NCBI GenBank assembly: GCA_002690805.1 | Contig: NZFW01000007.1 | Location: forward strand, 1-39,876 | Direction: 5' to 3' | DNA length: 39,876 nt | Origin: Flavobacteriaceae bacterium | Lineage (GTDB): Bacteria; Bacteroidota; Bacteroidia; Flavobacteriales; Flavobacteriaceae | Shown: positions 24,329 to 35,705 of the stretch, piece after piece | How the letters are laid out: each line of letters starts with the position of its first letter | How positions within the stretch are numbered: the stretch's first letter is position 1 | Notes under the pieces: generated by a model | Databases searched by the model: none | Seen by the model: only the letters and a program-made list of their open reading frames with translations | What the model was told of the DNA's origin: nothing | Translations under genes and position numbers: made by a program

Positions 24329-25615
24329 TTAAAAATCTGTTTTATCTATTACTAAAATAGTTTCTAAAAGTACTTGGGTTCCATTTTTAATATCATTCAT
24401 AGATGAAAATTCGTCGGGGGAGTGTGATATACCATCTCGACTTGGAATAAAAATCATACCCGTAGGTGCAATATGAGTCATTTCTTGAGCATCATGTCCT
24501 GCTCCACTGGGCATAACCTTAGTATTTAATTTTAGTTTATGAGCCTGATTTTGTATTATTTTTTGAATAATAGGATCAGTTAAAGCTGCTTTTCCAGTTG
24601 CACTAATTGGTGTAAAACTAAACTGAGTGTCTGTGTCATTACCAATATGTTTTGATTGATTTTCAATTAGGGTATAAATACTATCTAACTTATTTTCATT
24701 TAAATCTCTTAGTTCAAGACTCAAAATAACTTTTCCAGGAATTACATTTGGTGCTCCTGGAAACGATTTGATTCTTCCGACTGTTCCAACCTGAGTTCCT
24801 GAAATTGATTTAACAATATTATTAACTTCTAAAATAAATTTAGCTGCTGCTAACATTGCATCTTTTCTTTTATTCATTGGAGTTGTTCCAGCGTGATTTG
24901 AAAACCCTTTAATTTCAACATCCCACCAGCGAAGACCTACAATTCCTTCAACAATTCCTATTTCAATATCTTCATCAAAAAGAATACTACCTTGCTCAAT
25001 ATGTAATTCAATAAATGCATGTAAACTTTGAGGTTCTCTAGCTATTTTGAGTGCATTATTTGGATCACCACCAAGCTTAATTATACCTTGAGAATTCGTC
25101 AGCCCCGAAGCTGTAATTACTTCTAATGACTCTTTGGTTAGAGATCCAGCAAGAGCTCTAGAGCCAAAAACACCTCCTTCTTCATTAGAAAATATTATAA
25201 GTTCTAAAGGATGAGATGTAATTATATCATTTTCTATCATTGTTTCAATGCATTCAATTGCAGCTAGAACTCCAATTTGACCATCATAATGGCCACCATT
25301 GGGAACCGCATCGATATGAGACCCAAAACCTATTGGTTTAAATGATTTATTTTTTCCTTTTTTTGTTGCAATTAAATTTCCAGCAGCATCTATTTTTGTT
25401 TCTAAACCCAGAGCAATTAATTTATTTTTTAAATATTCTAATGCTTCAACATTAAACTCACTAAATGCTATTCTGTCATTCCCATTTGTAGATTGATTAA
25501 CTCCAAATTCTTTTAATTTTTTCCAGTTTGCTTGAATTCTATTTTGATTTACATTTACTTGTTGAGATTGACAATAATTAAAAATTAAAACATAAAGTGT
25601 AAATAGCTTTTTCAT
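24329..25615 (-). CDS. M20-family Zn amidohydrolase (N-carbamoyl-amino-acid/allantoate hydrolase type), exported
   Basis: 428 aa with a signal peptide (1-18), unlike the usual cytoplasmic members. Metal ligands are visible: GSHIDAVPNGGHYDGQIG (His, Asp), FSNEEGGVFGS (Glu), ELHIEQG (His) and GISHSPDEF (His). The dimerisation-domain motif FSNHAGTTPM with HAGT and the late GAGHDAQEM are hallmarks of the HyuC/AllC branch, which cleaves N-carbamoyl-L-amino acids, ureidoglycine or allantoate. The periplasmic location suggests scavenging of N-substituted amino acids. It is monocistronic and convergent with the beta-lactamase-like gene. Confidence 0.87.
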   Translation of the reverse strand: MKKLFTLYVLIFNYCQSQQVNVNQNRIQANWKKLKEFGVNQSTNGNDRIAFSEFNVEALEYLKNKLIALGLETKIDAAGNLIATKKGKNKSFKPIGFGSHIDAVPNGGHYDGQIGVLAAIECIETMIENDIITSHPLELIIFSNEEGGVFGSRALAGSLTKESLEVITASGLTNSQGIIKLGGDPNNALKIAREPQSLHAFIELHIEQGSILFDEDIEIGIVEGIVGLRWWDVEIKGFSNHAGTTPMNKRKDAMLAAAKFILEVNNIVKSISGTQVGTVGRIKSFPGAPNVIPGKVILSLELRDLNENKLDSIYTLIENQSKHIGNDTDTQFSFTPISATGKAALTDPIIQKIIQNQAHKLKLNTKVMPSGAGHDAQEMTHIAPTGMIFIPSRDGISHSPDEFSSMNDIKNGTQVLLETILVIDKTDF

Positions 25616-25688
25616 TGTTATTATTTGTTTATGTAAATGTATCTATAAAACAAATAAAATTACAAAAAGAAATTATAGACTTTATTTT

Positions 25689-25700
25689 AGATATATATCT
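25689..25700. promoter_or_regulatory. 12-bp palindrome upstream of katG
   Basis: AGATATATATCT is its own reverse complement and lies 56 bp before the katG ATG. It could be a binding site for a dimeric regulator of the peroxide response, but such AT palindromes also arise by chance here. Confidence 0.2.
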
Positions 25701-25734
25701 ATTTTAAATACATTTAAGGAATAATAATTTTTAA

Positions 25735-27966
<2,232 letters not shown>

Positions 27967-28037
27967 AAATCGGATTGGAAGTTAGCCTGATTAATAGGGT
28001 TGTCATTTTAAAAATTGTAATTAAATAAAAATTAATT

Positions 28038-29441
28038 ATGAAAAATTATAGTCGTAGAAAATTTATTAAAAAATCTGGTCTTTCTGCAATTGCTTCACTA
28101 GGGGGGTCTACTCTTTTAAATAATTCATGCGATGGTAATTTGGAATCAACTTCTCGAAAAGGGAAATATATGGGTGATTTTAAAGCACCTAAAATTAATA
28201 CTATTCAAGTGGCTTTCATAGGAGTTGGGGCAAGAGGAACCGGACATGCCAAACATATTGCCAAAATTGAAGGAACTGAAATTGTTGCAATTTCTGACTT
28301 GTATGAAGATTTGGTTAATAGGTCTGTTAAAAACTGTATTGACATTGGAAATGGACGACATAAAAATATTAAAAGGTATTTTGGGGGAGAAAGTGAATGG
28401 AAGAAGATGCTAGATGAAGTAAAACCTGATATAGTTTTTATTTCTACTAATTGGAAAAATCATGCTCCAATGGCAATTGAGGTTATGAATAAAGGAGCAC
28501 ATGCTTTTGTTGAGGTTCCCATTGCTGTTACAATTGAAGAAATGTGGCAAATAGTTGATACTTCTGAACAAACTCAAAAGCATTGTATGATGATGGAAAA
28601 TGTAAATTATGGTAGAGAGGAATTATTATATCTTAATTTATGTCGTCAAAATATTATCGGAGATCTGTTACATGGAGAAGCAGCATATATTCATGAACTT
28701 CGTTTTCAAATGAAGGAGGAAGAGCGAGGGACTGGATCATGGAGAACCCATCACTATGCTAATCGAAATGGTAATTTATATCCAACACATGGATTGGGTC
28801 CCGTTGCTCAATATATGAATTTAAGTAGGGGAGAAGATCAGTTCAATTCAATAGTTTCATTTTCTTCTCCATCAAAAGGCCGTAATTTATATTCAAAAAA
28901 TAATTATTCTAAAGATCATAAATGGAATGCTTTAGATTTTAAAGGTGGAGATTTAAATACATCAATTCTTAAATCTCAATTAGGACGAACTATTATGATT
29001 CAATGGGATGAGACAAGTCCACGCCCATATTCTAGACATAATTTAATACAAGGAACTAAAGGGATTTTAGCTGGTTTTCCTGCTAGAATTGCTTTAGAAG
29101 GAGGAGTCCCTGGAATCACAAAGGATCATCATCGATGGGCTGAAGGTGATAGTTTAGATGAATTTTTTGAAAAATACGATCATCCAATGTATAAAAGGTT
29201 AGGTTCATTAGCAAAGAAAATGGGGGGACATGGAGGTATGGATTTTATGATGTTATATCGTATAATTGAATGTTTAAGAAATGGCCAAGCCCTTGATCAA
29301 AATGTTTATGAAGGTTGTTTTTGGAGTGCTGTAGCACCTCTTAGCGAAGCTTCTGTAGTTCAGGAAGGTTTACCTCAAAAATTCCCAGATTTCACAAGGG
29401 AAAATTGGAAAATAACAAAACCACTAGGAATCATTTCTTAA
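28038..29441 (+). CDS. GH109-type Gfo/Idh/MocA protein (NAD-dependent alpha-N-acetylgalactosaminidase family), Tat-exported
   Basis: 467 aa. A Tat signal is clear (YSRRKFIKKSG) with a lipobox-like Cys31. The NAD-binding site is VAFIGVGARGTGHAKHI (~60-75). The segments MMMENVNYGREELL, AAYIHELRF and NLYPTHGLGPVAQ are hallmarks of the GH109 branch, with the catalytic His in the last; VEVPIAVT replaces the usual EKP motif, as in that branch. These enzymes bind NAD and cleave alpha-GalNAc (or other glycosides) by transient oxidation at C3. The Tat route fits export of a folded, cofactor-loaded protein. The gene overlaps the tail of the convergent yhhQ gene by 11 bp. Confidence 0.87.
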   Translation: MKNYSRRKFIKKSGLSAIASLGGSTLLNNSCDGNLESTSRKGKYMGDFKAPKINTIQVAFIGVGARGTGHAKHIAKIEGTEIVAISDLYEDLVNRSVKNCIDIGNGRHKNIKRYFGGESEWKKMLDEVKPDIVFISTNWKNHAPMAIEVMNKGAHAFVEVPIAVTIEEMWQIVDTSEQTQKHCMMMENVNYGREELLYLNLCRQNIIGDLLHGEAAYIHELRFQMKEEERGTGSWRTHHYANRNGNLYPTHGLGPVAQYMNLSRGEDQFNSIVSFSSPSKGRNLYSKNNYSKDHKWNALDFKGGDLNTSILKSQLGRTIMIQWDETSPRPYSRHNLIQGTKGILAGFPARIALEGGVPGITKDHHRWAEGDSLDEFFEKYDHPMYKRLGSLAKKMGGHGGMDFMMLYRIIECLRNGQALDQNVYEGCFWSAVAPLSEASVVQEGLPQKFPDFTRENWKITKPLGIIS

Positions 29442-30027
29442 TGATTCTTTTCTGAATATAAGTAAGTAAAATACCATAGACAGGTAGAAAAAAAACTAAA
29501 CCAATTAATATTTTTAAAACTGTTTGGGTTCCTGCAATCTCAAACCAATTTAATGACATATACTTATCTGATGAATTTGAAAAGGCAGTAAAAAAGAAAG
29601 TGTAAGAGTCAATTATATTTGAAATAATAGTAGATAAAGCTGGAGCAATCCACCAAATTGAATATTTTTCTCTAATTAATTGAAAAGCATAGATATCAAT
29701 TAATGTACCCAATGCGTAAGCAGTTGCACTTGCCAAACCAATTCTAAGGGCAATTGAAACTAAATTTCTCTCAAAATAAATAATCAAAACAGAAGAAATA
29801 ATTGCCAACGGATATGAAAATGTTATAGTTTTTCGAGCTATTGATTTGCCTAATAGTCTAACAGTTAAATCAGTAGTAACCACAACCAGAGGAAAACTAA
29901 ATGCAGCCCATGTTAATTTAAATCCATATATATTTAAAGGAATTGCAACTAAAACATTAGAAAGTGTAATTATAAAAATATGTGTTACAACCAAGGAGGT
30001 TATTAAATTAAGATTACTGAAACTCAT
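29431..30027 (-). CDS. yhhQ: Queuosine-precursor transporter (YhhQ/VUT family)
   Basis: 198 aa integral membrane protein with about six helices. The family motif region is present: FPLVVVTTDLTVRLLGKSIAR, GTLIDIYAFQLIREK and ISNIIDSYTFF. YhhQ imports preQ0/preQ1 for making queuosine, the modified base of GUN-anticodon tRNAs. It is third in a minus-strand run behind a DUF5916 outer-membrane protein and a phosphoribosyltransferase, which fits a nucleobase-salvage theme. Its stop lies within the end of the convergent GH109 gene. Confidence 0.85.
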   Translation of the reverse strand: MSFSNLNLITSLVVTHIFIITLSNVLVAIPLNIYGFKLTWAAFSFPLVVVTTDLTVRLLGKSIARKTITFSYPLAIISSVLIIYFERNLVSIALRIGLASATAYALGTLIDIYAFQLIREKYSIWWIAPALSTIISNIIDSYTFFFTAFSNSSDKYMSLNWFEIAGTQTVLKILIGLVFFLPVYGILLTYIQKRIIKK

Positions 30028-30042
30028 ATATTATTAATTCAT

Positions 30043-30486
30043 TTAATTTTTTTCCCATGGAAAGACAATCCAAATTGGATTTTTAGATTTATCTATTATA
30101 GTTCCTTTAAATTGAGTTTTAAAATTACTTGAAGTATTATCAATAAGAACTGCATATCGAATATCTTTATTTGTAGCTTTTATATTTTTATGAATTAAAT
30201 CAAAAGTAGCACCAGTATCATTAATATCATCAATTATTAATATTGAATCGTATTTATTTGTTGAATATTCTAAAATGTCTAAGTTTGGTTTGTTTTTACT
30301 ATCTCTTAATTGAACATCAATTACTTTATGAGGTATATTAATTTCATGAGATAAGTATATTCCTGGGACACATCCTCCTCTATTTACACTCAAAATAATT
30401 TCAGGCATCCAGTTGGAGTTATATATCTGCTTTGTAATTTTAGATAAGGCAGTTTTCATTTGATTAATATCAAAAGTTTTCTTCAT
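30043..30486 (-). CDS. Phosphoribosyltransferase (xanthine/guanine type-like)
   Basis: 147 aa. The PRPP-binding motif is LIIDDINDTGATFDLI (~78-93), the standard type I PRTase loop with two acidic residues. The N-terminal VNRGGCVPGIYLS (~35-47) is the second PRTase segment. The length and simple layout fit the xanthine-guanine or hypoxanthine phosphoribosyltransferase-like proteins that turn a free base plus PRPP into a nucleotide; the base specificity cannot be read here. It starts directly behind the DUF5916 stop and ends 15 bp before the yhhQ start. Confidence 0.8.
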   Translation of the reverse strand: MKKTFDINQMKTALSKITKQIYNSNWMPEIILSVNRGGCVPGIYLSHEINIPHKVIDVQLRDSKNKPNLDILEYSTNKYDSILIIDDINDTGATFDLIHKNIKATNKDIRYAVLIDNTSSNFKTQFKGTIIDKSKNPIWIVFPWEKN

Positions 30487-32697
30487 CTATTTTCTTTTGT
30501 TAAGAACATCAAATTGATAATTGTATTTTATTGTCATAACCTGACTATTAATCCTATCAATAAAATCTTCATCTTCAACTAGATTTAAAACTACGAAAAG
30601 ACCTGTATTGGCATTTTTTAACCATCCAAATCGAGCATTAACAGATGTTAAATTAGAAATATTATTGTGTTGTATTAGACTTTGAAGAAACATTCTAGGA
30701 GTAAATGAGTAGGTAAACTTACCTCCTGCAATAATAGCATTAATATTACCATTTTGAAGATTTAATTTATTATAACTGAATGTTAAAGCCGAATTAAACT
30801 TATCTCCAAGCCTAACATTTATATTATTTCTTGATGAAATTCTACTTCCCCCATAATATCCACCAATAAATGTTCTCGTAGAATAATATATTTGATTATT
30901 TTTATTTGTAAAGAAAACAAATTGAAGTTCTTTGTGATTGTATTCCCCAACAGGAATTTTAACTCCAAAAATTGAAAAATCATTCAAAACTCCTTCAGTT
31001 GTAAAGTTGATTCCAGTATGAATTTCTAATCCACTTTTCCATACCCAATGATTATCTACATGTAAAAAACTAGAAATTAGATCATTATTGAAATTATAAT
31101 ACCTTCTTCCCGAGATATGTGGTCTTACTTCAAGAAAACTTCCTGTATTTTTAGTTCTCCATTGTTTCCAAATTAAAAACTCAGGTTTTTTAAAAGACTC
31201 TCTGAGTAAGAAACCTACTTCAGGATTAAACCCTTCACCTACCTCAGTGTAAGCTCCATAAATTCTCCATCCGTCCCATACATACTCTGCTCTAAAGTTT
31301 AAAGCATGATCATCTTTTGTTATATCAGGACTTGAGCTTTTTGAAAGAAAACCAGAAATTTGTGCTTTTTTACCGATACCCCATTTACCATCAAGTGCAA
31401 AAACTCTATTATAATTATTTGTTTGTAGACCAAGATCAGATTTGCCAATATAAATTCCACCAATTGAAGATCTGGTTTTAGGAAAATCATGATTTACTCT
31501 TGCAACGGTGAAGCTGTTTTTATGAATATTCTTAGATCTAACCTCATCAGTGTGCATATTTAAAAAACCAATATTAGTCTGACCTATTTTACCTGAAACT
31601 CTTGAACCTCCTACAATAGGAACGACTGAGCCATCATTACTTAACCCGATTCGTCTACTAAAAAACAAATCTACTTCTCCTGGACTTCCAACACTAAATT
31701 GTCCAGCATTTTCAAGGAAAAAAGCTCTTTTTTCAGGAAAAAATAGATTAAACCTATCCAGATTTACTTGTTGCTCATCAACCTCTACTTGAGCAAAATC
31801 AGTATTGTAAGTCATATCTAAAGTCAGGCCTGGCGTAAGACTATATTTTAAATCGACACCAAACTCTTGATTATTTGATTTTGAATTGTTTGACTTATCA
31901 TTAATGTTTTGGGTTAAAGCGTAAGGAAAAAGTTTTAAATTCTTTGGACTTTTTAAAGAAACCCCATTCATTTTTCCAGCTAATGAAAGTCTTTTAATTT
32001 CAAATTGAATTGGCAGGGGAGCCCAATATGCGACTTCACTGTTTTTGCTAATATTTCTCTGAAAGTTTATACCCCATATCTTGTCTTTTCCACTAGCAAA
32101 GCGAATTGTTTTTAAGGGAATTGAAAATTCAGCACTCCACCCGTAATCTCCTGTTTCAGTTTTAACTTTCCAGGAAGCATCCCAATTTAAATTTGTTCCA
32201 CCAACTACTCCTCCTTGTTGCATATTTCCTTCACCTTCATTATCTATTTGCGCATCATATTCTACTCCTATTGAATTTGTTCCAAATAAAAACCCATTTT
32301 GTTGGTCATTGTATGTGTCCAAAATAAAAAGGAAACTATCATCATCATTTAAATTAGAGTCTCTTCTGGAATCAGATACTACAATTTTTTCTGGCTCTTT
32401 ATCATAACAGATTACACCAATATAAAGAGTTTTATTTGTAAATGCTATCCTGATTTCTGTTTTTTCTGAAATAGGTTTTCCATAAAAAGGTCTTGCTTGA
32501 GTGAGGTTTGTGATTGGTTTGATTTTTCTCCAGGCCAAATCATTAATAATATTACCGTCAATATCAGGATCAGTTATAAGATAAGATGCTGAGAAATTGG
32601 GTTGAGATGTATTTATATTTTGACCAAATAATGACATATTAGTCAAAACGATAAAATAATATAAAAATCGTATGTAATTACTAAAAATGAGATTCAT
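30487..32697 (-). CDS. DUF5916 outer-membrane protein with N-terminal CBM9-like domain
   Basis: 736 aa with a signal peptide (~1-25). Residues ~40-230 look like a carbohydrate-binding family 9-like beta-sandwich (DPDIDGNIINDLAWRKI, EIRIAFTNKTLYIGVICYD, WSAEFSIPLKTIRF). The remaining ~500 residues alternate like a beta-barrel and contain the DUF5916 stretch DLKYSLTPGLTLDMTYNTDFAQVEVDEQQ (shortened: GLTLDMTYNTDFAQVEVD) and FFPEKRAFFLEN. The function of the family is unknown; it is common in Bacteroidota outer membranes. First gene of the three-gene run with the phosphoribosyltransferase and yhhQ. Confidence 0.88.
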   Translation of the reverse strand: MNLIFSNYIRFLYYFIVLTNMSLFGQNINTSQPNFSASYLITDPDIDGNIINDLAWRKIKPITNLTQARPFYGKPISEKTEIRIAFTNKTLYIGVICYDKEPEKIVVSDSRRDSNLNDDDSFLFILDTYNDQQNGFLFGTNSIGVEYDAQIDNEGEGNMQQGGVVGGTNLNWDASWKVKTETGDYGWSAEFSIPLKTIRFASGKDKIWGINFQRNISKNSEVAYWAPLPIQFEIKRLSLAGKMNGVSLKSPKNLKLFPYALTQNINDKSNNSKSNNQEFGVDLKYSLTPGLTLDMTYNTDFAQVEVDEQQVNLDRFNLFFPEKRAFFLENAGQFSVGSPGEVDLFFSRRIGLSNDGSVVPIVGGSRVSGKIGQTNIGFLNMHTDEVRSKNIHKNSFTVARVNHDFPKTRSSIGGIYIGKSDLGLQTNNYNRVFALDGKWGIGKKAQISGFLSKSSSPDITKDDHALNFRAEYVWDGWRIYGAYTEVGEGFNPEVGFLLRESFKKPEFLIWKQWRTKNTGSFLEVRPHISGRRYYNFNNDLISSFLHVDNHWVWKSGLEIHTGINFTTEGVLNDFSIFGVKIPVGEYNHKELQFVFFTNKNNQIYYSTRTFIGGYYGGSRISSRNNINVRLGDKFNSALTFSYNKLNLQNGNINAIIAGGKFTYSFTPRMFLQSLIQHNNISNLTSVNARFGWLKNANTGLFVVLNLVEDEDFIDRINSQVMTIKYNYQFDVLNKRK

Positions 32698-32834
32698 ATT
32701 TAATTTTTAATCTAGCAAAGATTAATACTTTAATTTAAATTATTAAATTTTAAAAAAGTTATTTCTAATTTTAAACATCTTTTTAATTAGTTATTCGTTA
32801 ATAATTTATTTTATCTTTAGGTAAATTATTTAAT

Positions 32835-32963
32835 ATGAGCAGTAAATTCTTTGGAAATAGATTAGATAAGAATATCCCAAAAAAAACCACGAAAAAACCA
32901 TTTAACAAAAGCAATACAGCAAAGCGATCAACTGCTGTAAGAAAAACAGGCAGAGGTAATTAA
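32835..32963 (+). CDS. Small conserved basic protein (42 aa)
   Basis: The ATG at 32835 opens a 42-residue frame beginning MSSKFFGNRLDKN and ending STAVRKTGRGN; over a quarter of the residues are Lys or Arg. It resembles a tiny flavobacterial protein with the same layout (KFFGN start, K-rich middle, VRKxGRG end), as I recall it. A hairpin terminator follows at 32989-33012, so it is an independent transcription unit. It may bind nucleic acid, judging only from charge and small size; the function is unknown. Confidence 0.65.
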   Translation: MSSKFFGNRLDKNIPKKTTKKPFNKSNTAKRSTAVRKTGRGN

Positions 32964-32988
32964 AACATATTTTATAATCAAAATATTT

Positions 32989-33012
32989 AAATATCTTTAA
33001 GAGATATTTTTT
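32989..33012 (+). terminator. Intrinsic terminator after the small basic gene
   Basis: AAATATCT (32989-32996), loop TTAAG, AGATATTT (33002-33009), then further T. It lies 26 bp after the stop at 32963. The stem is AT-rich. Confidence 0.5.
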
Positions 33013-33109
33013 GAAATAGTATTAATTCAAAATATATATTTATTTAAAGAATTTAATTGATTGAGAACCTAGGTAATTTGGATTTGAGATTGTATAATAA
33101 TTAAAAATT

Positions 33110-35011
33110 ATGATGACTAAAAAATTCAACCCTATTGATTATCAAATCCCAGGTAAAGATGAAGTTACCAGATTTGAAAAGATTCATAATATTTGTTTTG
33201 ATTCTGCTGAGATTGGATCAAAGATGGTTGCCAATGAAATAGCTGAGTCAATTAGAAATTGCAACAAATCAAAGTTTATTTTGGGACTTGCAACAGGTTC
33301 TTCACCAATAGGAGTATATAAAGAATTGGTCAGATTGCATAAGTATGAAGGTCTAAGTTTTAAAAACGTTATTACTTTTAATTTAGATGAATATTTCCCT
33401 ATAAATAAGACAGACGAACAAAGCTATTATAGTTTTATGTATCATCACTTATTTTCTCATATTGATGTCGTTAAGAAAAACGTTAATATTCCAGAAGGAA
33501 AAATATTTGAAAATGATATTTCAAGATATTGTTCTGAATATGAGCAAAAAATAAATTCATTAGGAGGAATAGATTTCCAGTTGCTTGGTATAGGTAGAAC
33601 TGCACATATTGGATTTAATGAGCCAGGATCTAATCAAAATTCTTGTACACGAATTGTAAATCTTGACCCAATAACTCGAGAAGATGCTGCACCTGATTTT
33701 AATGGAGTTGAGTCAGTTCCAACCAGAGCTATTACGATGGGAATTAATACCATTCTTAATGCTAAGCGAATTGTTTTATTGGCATGGGGGCATAAAAAAT
33801 CTGAAGTTATTTCTAGGTCTGTGGAAGGTGAAGTTGACTCTAACTATCCATCAACTTTTCTTCAAAAACATAACAATGCTACTTTTATTTTGGATAACGA
33901 ATCAAGTGCTAAATTAACAAAGCACAAAACCCCTTGGTTAGTAAAAGATATACATTGGTCAGATGATCTAAGAAAAAAGGCAATAACGTGGTTAAGTAAA
34001 AAAACAAATAAACCAATATTAAAAATCACTCAACGAGATTATAATGAAAATGGGCTTTCAAGTCTAATAATTTCGAGTGGTAGTGTTTATGATTTAAATA
34101 TTTGGATGTTTAATCAACTTCAAAAAACCATCACAGGTTGGCCGGGAGGAAAACCACTAACTGACGATACTGATCGACCTGAAAGAGCATCTCCTGCAAA
34201 AAAACGTGTTTTAGTTTTTAGTCCACATCCAGATGATGATGTAATTTCTATGGGAGGAACAATCAAGCGTCTTCATGATCAAGGACATGATGTTCATATT
34301 GCATATCAAACTTCAGGAAATATTGGTGTTTCTAACGAGGAAGTTATAAAGTTTATTGAAATAGCCAAAAATTCTTTTTCAGATAAACTTATTATAATTG
34401 ACAGTTTTGAGGATAAAATTCAAAATAATTCTAAAGCTGTACTTAAGCTCAAAGCTTCAATAAGAAGAAGTGAATGTCTGGCTGCTGCAAGATATTTAAA
34501 AATTCCTCAAGAAAATTTACATTTTATGAATCTTCCTTTCTACGAGTCTGGGAAAATTAAAAAAAATGAACCCACTCAAAAAGATATTGATTTAACTTTA
34601 GATTTAATAAAAGCAATTAAACCTCATCAAATATTTGCTGCAGGAGATTTGGCTGACCCACACGGTACTCATAGAGTCTGTTTAAATATTTTATTAGATT
34701 CAATAAATAAAATTAAGAATCAGTCGTTTATGAAAACATGTTGGTTATGGCTTTACAGGGGTGCTTGGCAAGAGTGGGATATAGAAGATATTGAAATGGC
34801 TGTTCCTATGAGTCCTAGTCAGGTAGTTCAAAAAAGAAATGCGATATTGTATCATCAATCACAAAAAGATAAGGTTATGTTTCAAGGTGAAGACAATAGA
34901 GATTTCTGGTTAAGAGCCGAGCAGAGAAATAAAAATACTGCAAAAGAATATAATAGTTTAGGAATGGCAGAGTATGAGGCAATGGAAGCTTTTAAAAAAT
35001 ATATATTTTAA
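33110..35011 (+). CDS. nagB: Glucosamine-6-phosphate deaminase fused to a PIG-L/LmbE-type domain
   Basis: 633 aa. Residues ~30-290 are NagB: GLATGSSPIGVYKEL, ITFNLDEYF (Asp93) and LLGIGRTAHIGFNEPGS (His166). The usual DGH triad part is TAH, i.e. Thr164 where E. coli has Asp141; as I recall, the Bacteroidota fused form commonly reads RTGH here. Residues ~365-630 are a PIG-L/LmbE domain with VLVFSPHPDDDVISMGG and a late DLADPHGTHR, which supply the zinc ligands of N-acetylglucosaminyl deacetylases. Together the protein would deacetylate an amino sugar and convert GlcN-6-P to fructose-6-P and ammonia in the cytoplasm. Two ATGs (33110, 33113) are possible starts. First gene of an operon with DUF1080 and Gfo/Idh/MocA genes. 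Confidence 0.9.
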   Translation: MMTKKFNPIDYQIPGKDEVTRFEKIHNICFDSAEIGSKMVANEIAESIRNCNKSKFILGLATGSSPIGVYKELVRLHKYEGLSFKNVITFNLDEYFPINKTDEQSYYSFMYHHLFSHIDVVKKNVNIPEGKIFENDISRYCSEYEQKINSLGGIDFQLLGIGRTAHIGFNEPGSNQNSCTRIVNLDPITREDAAPDFNGVESVPTRAITMGINTILNAKRIVLLAWGHKKSEVISRSVEGEVDSNYPSTFLQKHNNATFILDNESSAKLTKHKTPWLVKDIHWSDDLRKKAITWLSKKTNKPILKITQRDYNENGLSSLIISSGSVYDLNIWMFNQLQKTITGWPGGKPLTDDTDRPERASPAKKRVLVFSPHPDDDVISMGGTIKRLHDQGHDVHIAYQTSGNIGVSNEEVIKFIEIAKNSFSDKLIIIDSFEDKIQNNSKAVLKLKASIRRSECLAAARYLKIPQENLHFMNLPFYESGKIKKNEPTQKDIDLTLDLIKAIKPHQIFAAGDLADPHGTHRVCLNILLDSINKIKNQSFMKTCWLWLYRGAWQEWDIEDIEMAVPMSPSQVVQKRNAILYHQSQKDKVMFQGEDNRDFWLRAEQRNKNTAKEYNSLGMAEYEAMEAFKKYIF

Positions 35012-35012
35012 T

Positions 35013-35705
35013 ATGAGAAAGTTAATAATTATTTTTTTTGTAGTTGTTTCATGTGAACAAAATAAGGAATGGATTTATCTTTTTGATGGAGAAACAACTG
35101 ATGGTTGGAGAGGATATAATTCTGAAATAATGCCTCCTGGTTGGATTGTTGAAGATGGGGTTTTAACATTTGAAACAGAAAGAAGATTAGAAAAAGAATA
35201 TAAGGGAGGAAGAGATATAATATATGTTAAAGAAGAATTTGAAAATTTTGAACTGTATTTAGAATGGAAGATATCAGAGGGGGGCAATAGTGGTATATTA
35301 TATCATGTTAAAGAAGGCTATGATGGCCCGTTTGAGGCATCTCCAGAATATCAATTGATTGATGATTTAATGTGGGGTGAGATAAATAATAGTTCACTCG
35401 AAAACTGGCAAAAAACTGGAGCAGATTATGCTATGTACCATGCTGAAAATACTGATAATTTAATAAAGTCTGCTGGGGAATGGAATAGTTCAAAAATAAT
35501 ATTTACTCCATCAAAAGTTGAACACTGGCTTAATGGTCAATTAATAATTTCATTTGTTCCTTGGTCTGAGGATTGGTATGATAGAAAAAAATCAGGTAAA
35601 TGGAAAGATTATCCTGATTATGGAATATATAAAAAAGGATTTATTGCTCTTCAAGATCATGATAGTTCTTTGTCATTCAGAAATATTAAAATTAAGAGAT
35701 TATGA
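35013..35705 (+). CDS. DUF1080 (3-keto-disaccharide hydrolase-like) lipoprotein
   Basis: 230 aa from the ATG at 35013, which begins 1 bp after the NagB stop and is followed by a short lipoprotein signal (IIIFFVVVSC, Cys15). The frame also opens upstream at 34974, but those residues precede the signal and overlap nagB. The DUF1080 concanavalin-like fold is recognisable from IYLFDGETTDGWRGY, GGRDIIYVKEEFENFEL, ISEGGNSGILYHV, EYQLIDD and HWLNGQLI. Characterised relatives cleave 3-keto-glycosides made by Gfo/Idh/MocA oxidoreductases, and one such gene follows with an ATGA overlap. Confidence 0.88.
   Translation: MRKLIIIFFVVVSCEQNKEWIYLFDGETTDGWRGYNSEIMPPGWIVEDGVLTFETERRLEKEYKGGRDIIYVKEEFENFELYLEWKISEGGNSGILYHVKEGYDGPFEASPEYQLIDDLMWGEINNSSLENWQKTGADYAMYHAENTDNLIKSAGEWNSSKIIFTPSKVEHWLNGQLIISFVPWSEDWYDRKKSGKWKDYPDYGIYKKGFIALQDHDSSLSFRNIKIKRL

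Noticed and set aside
34974-35012. Upstream start of the DUF1080 gene inside nagB
   Set aside because: The extra residues precede the lipoprotein signal; the ATG at 35013 lies 1 bp after the nagB stop.
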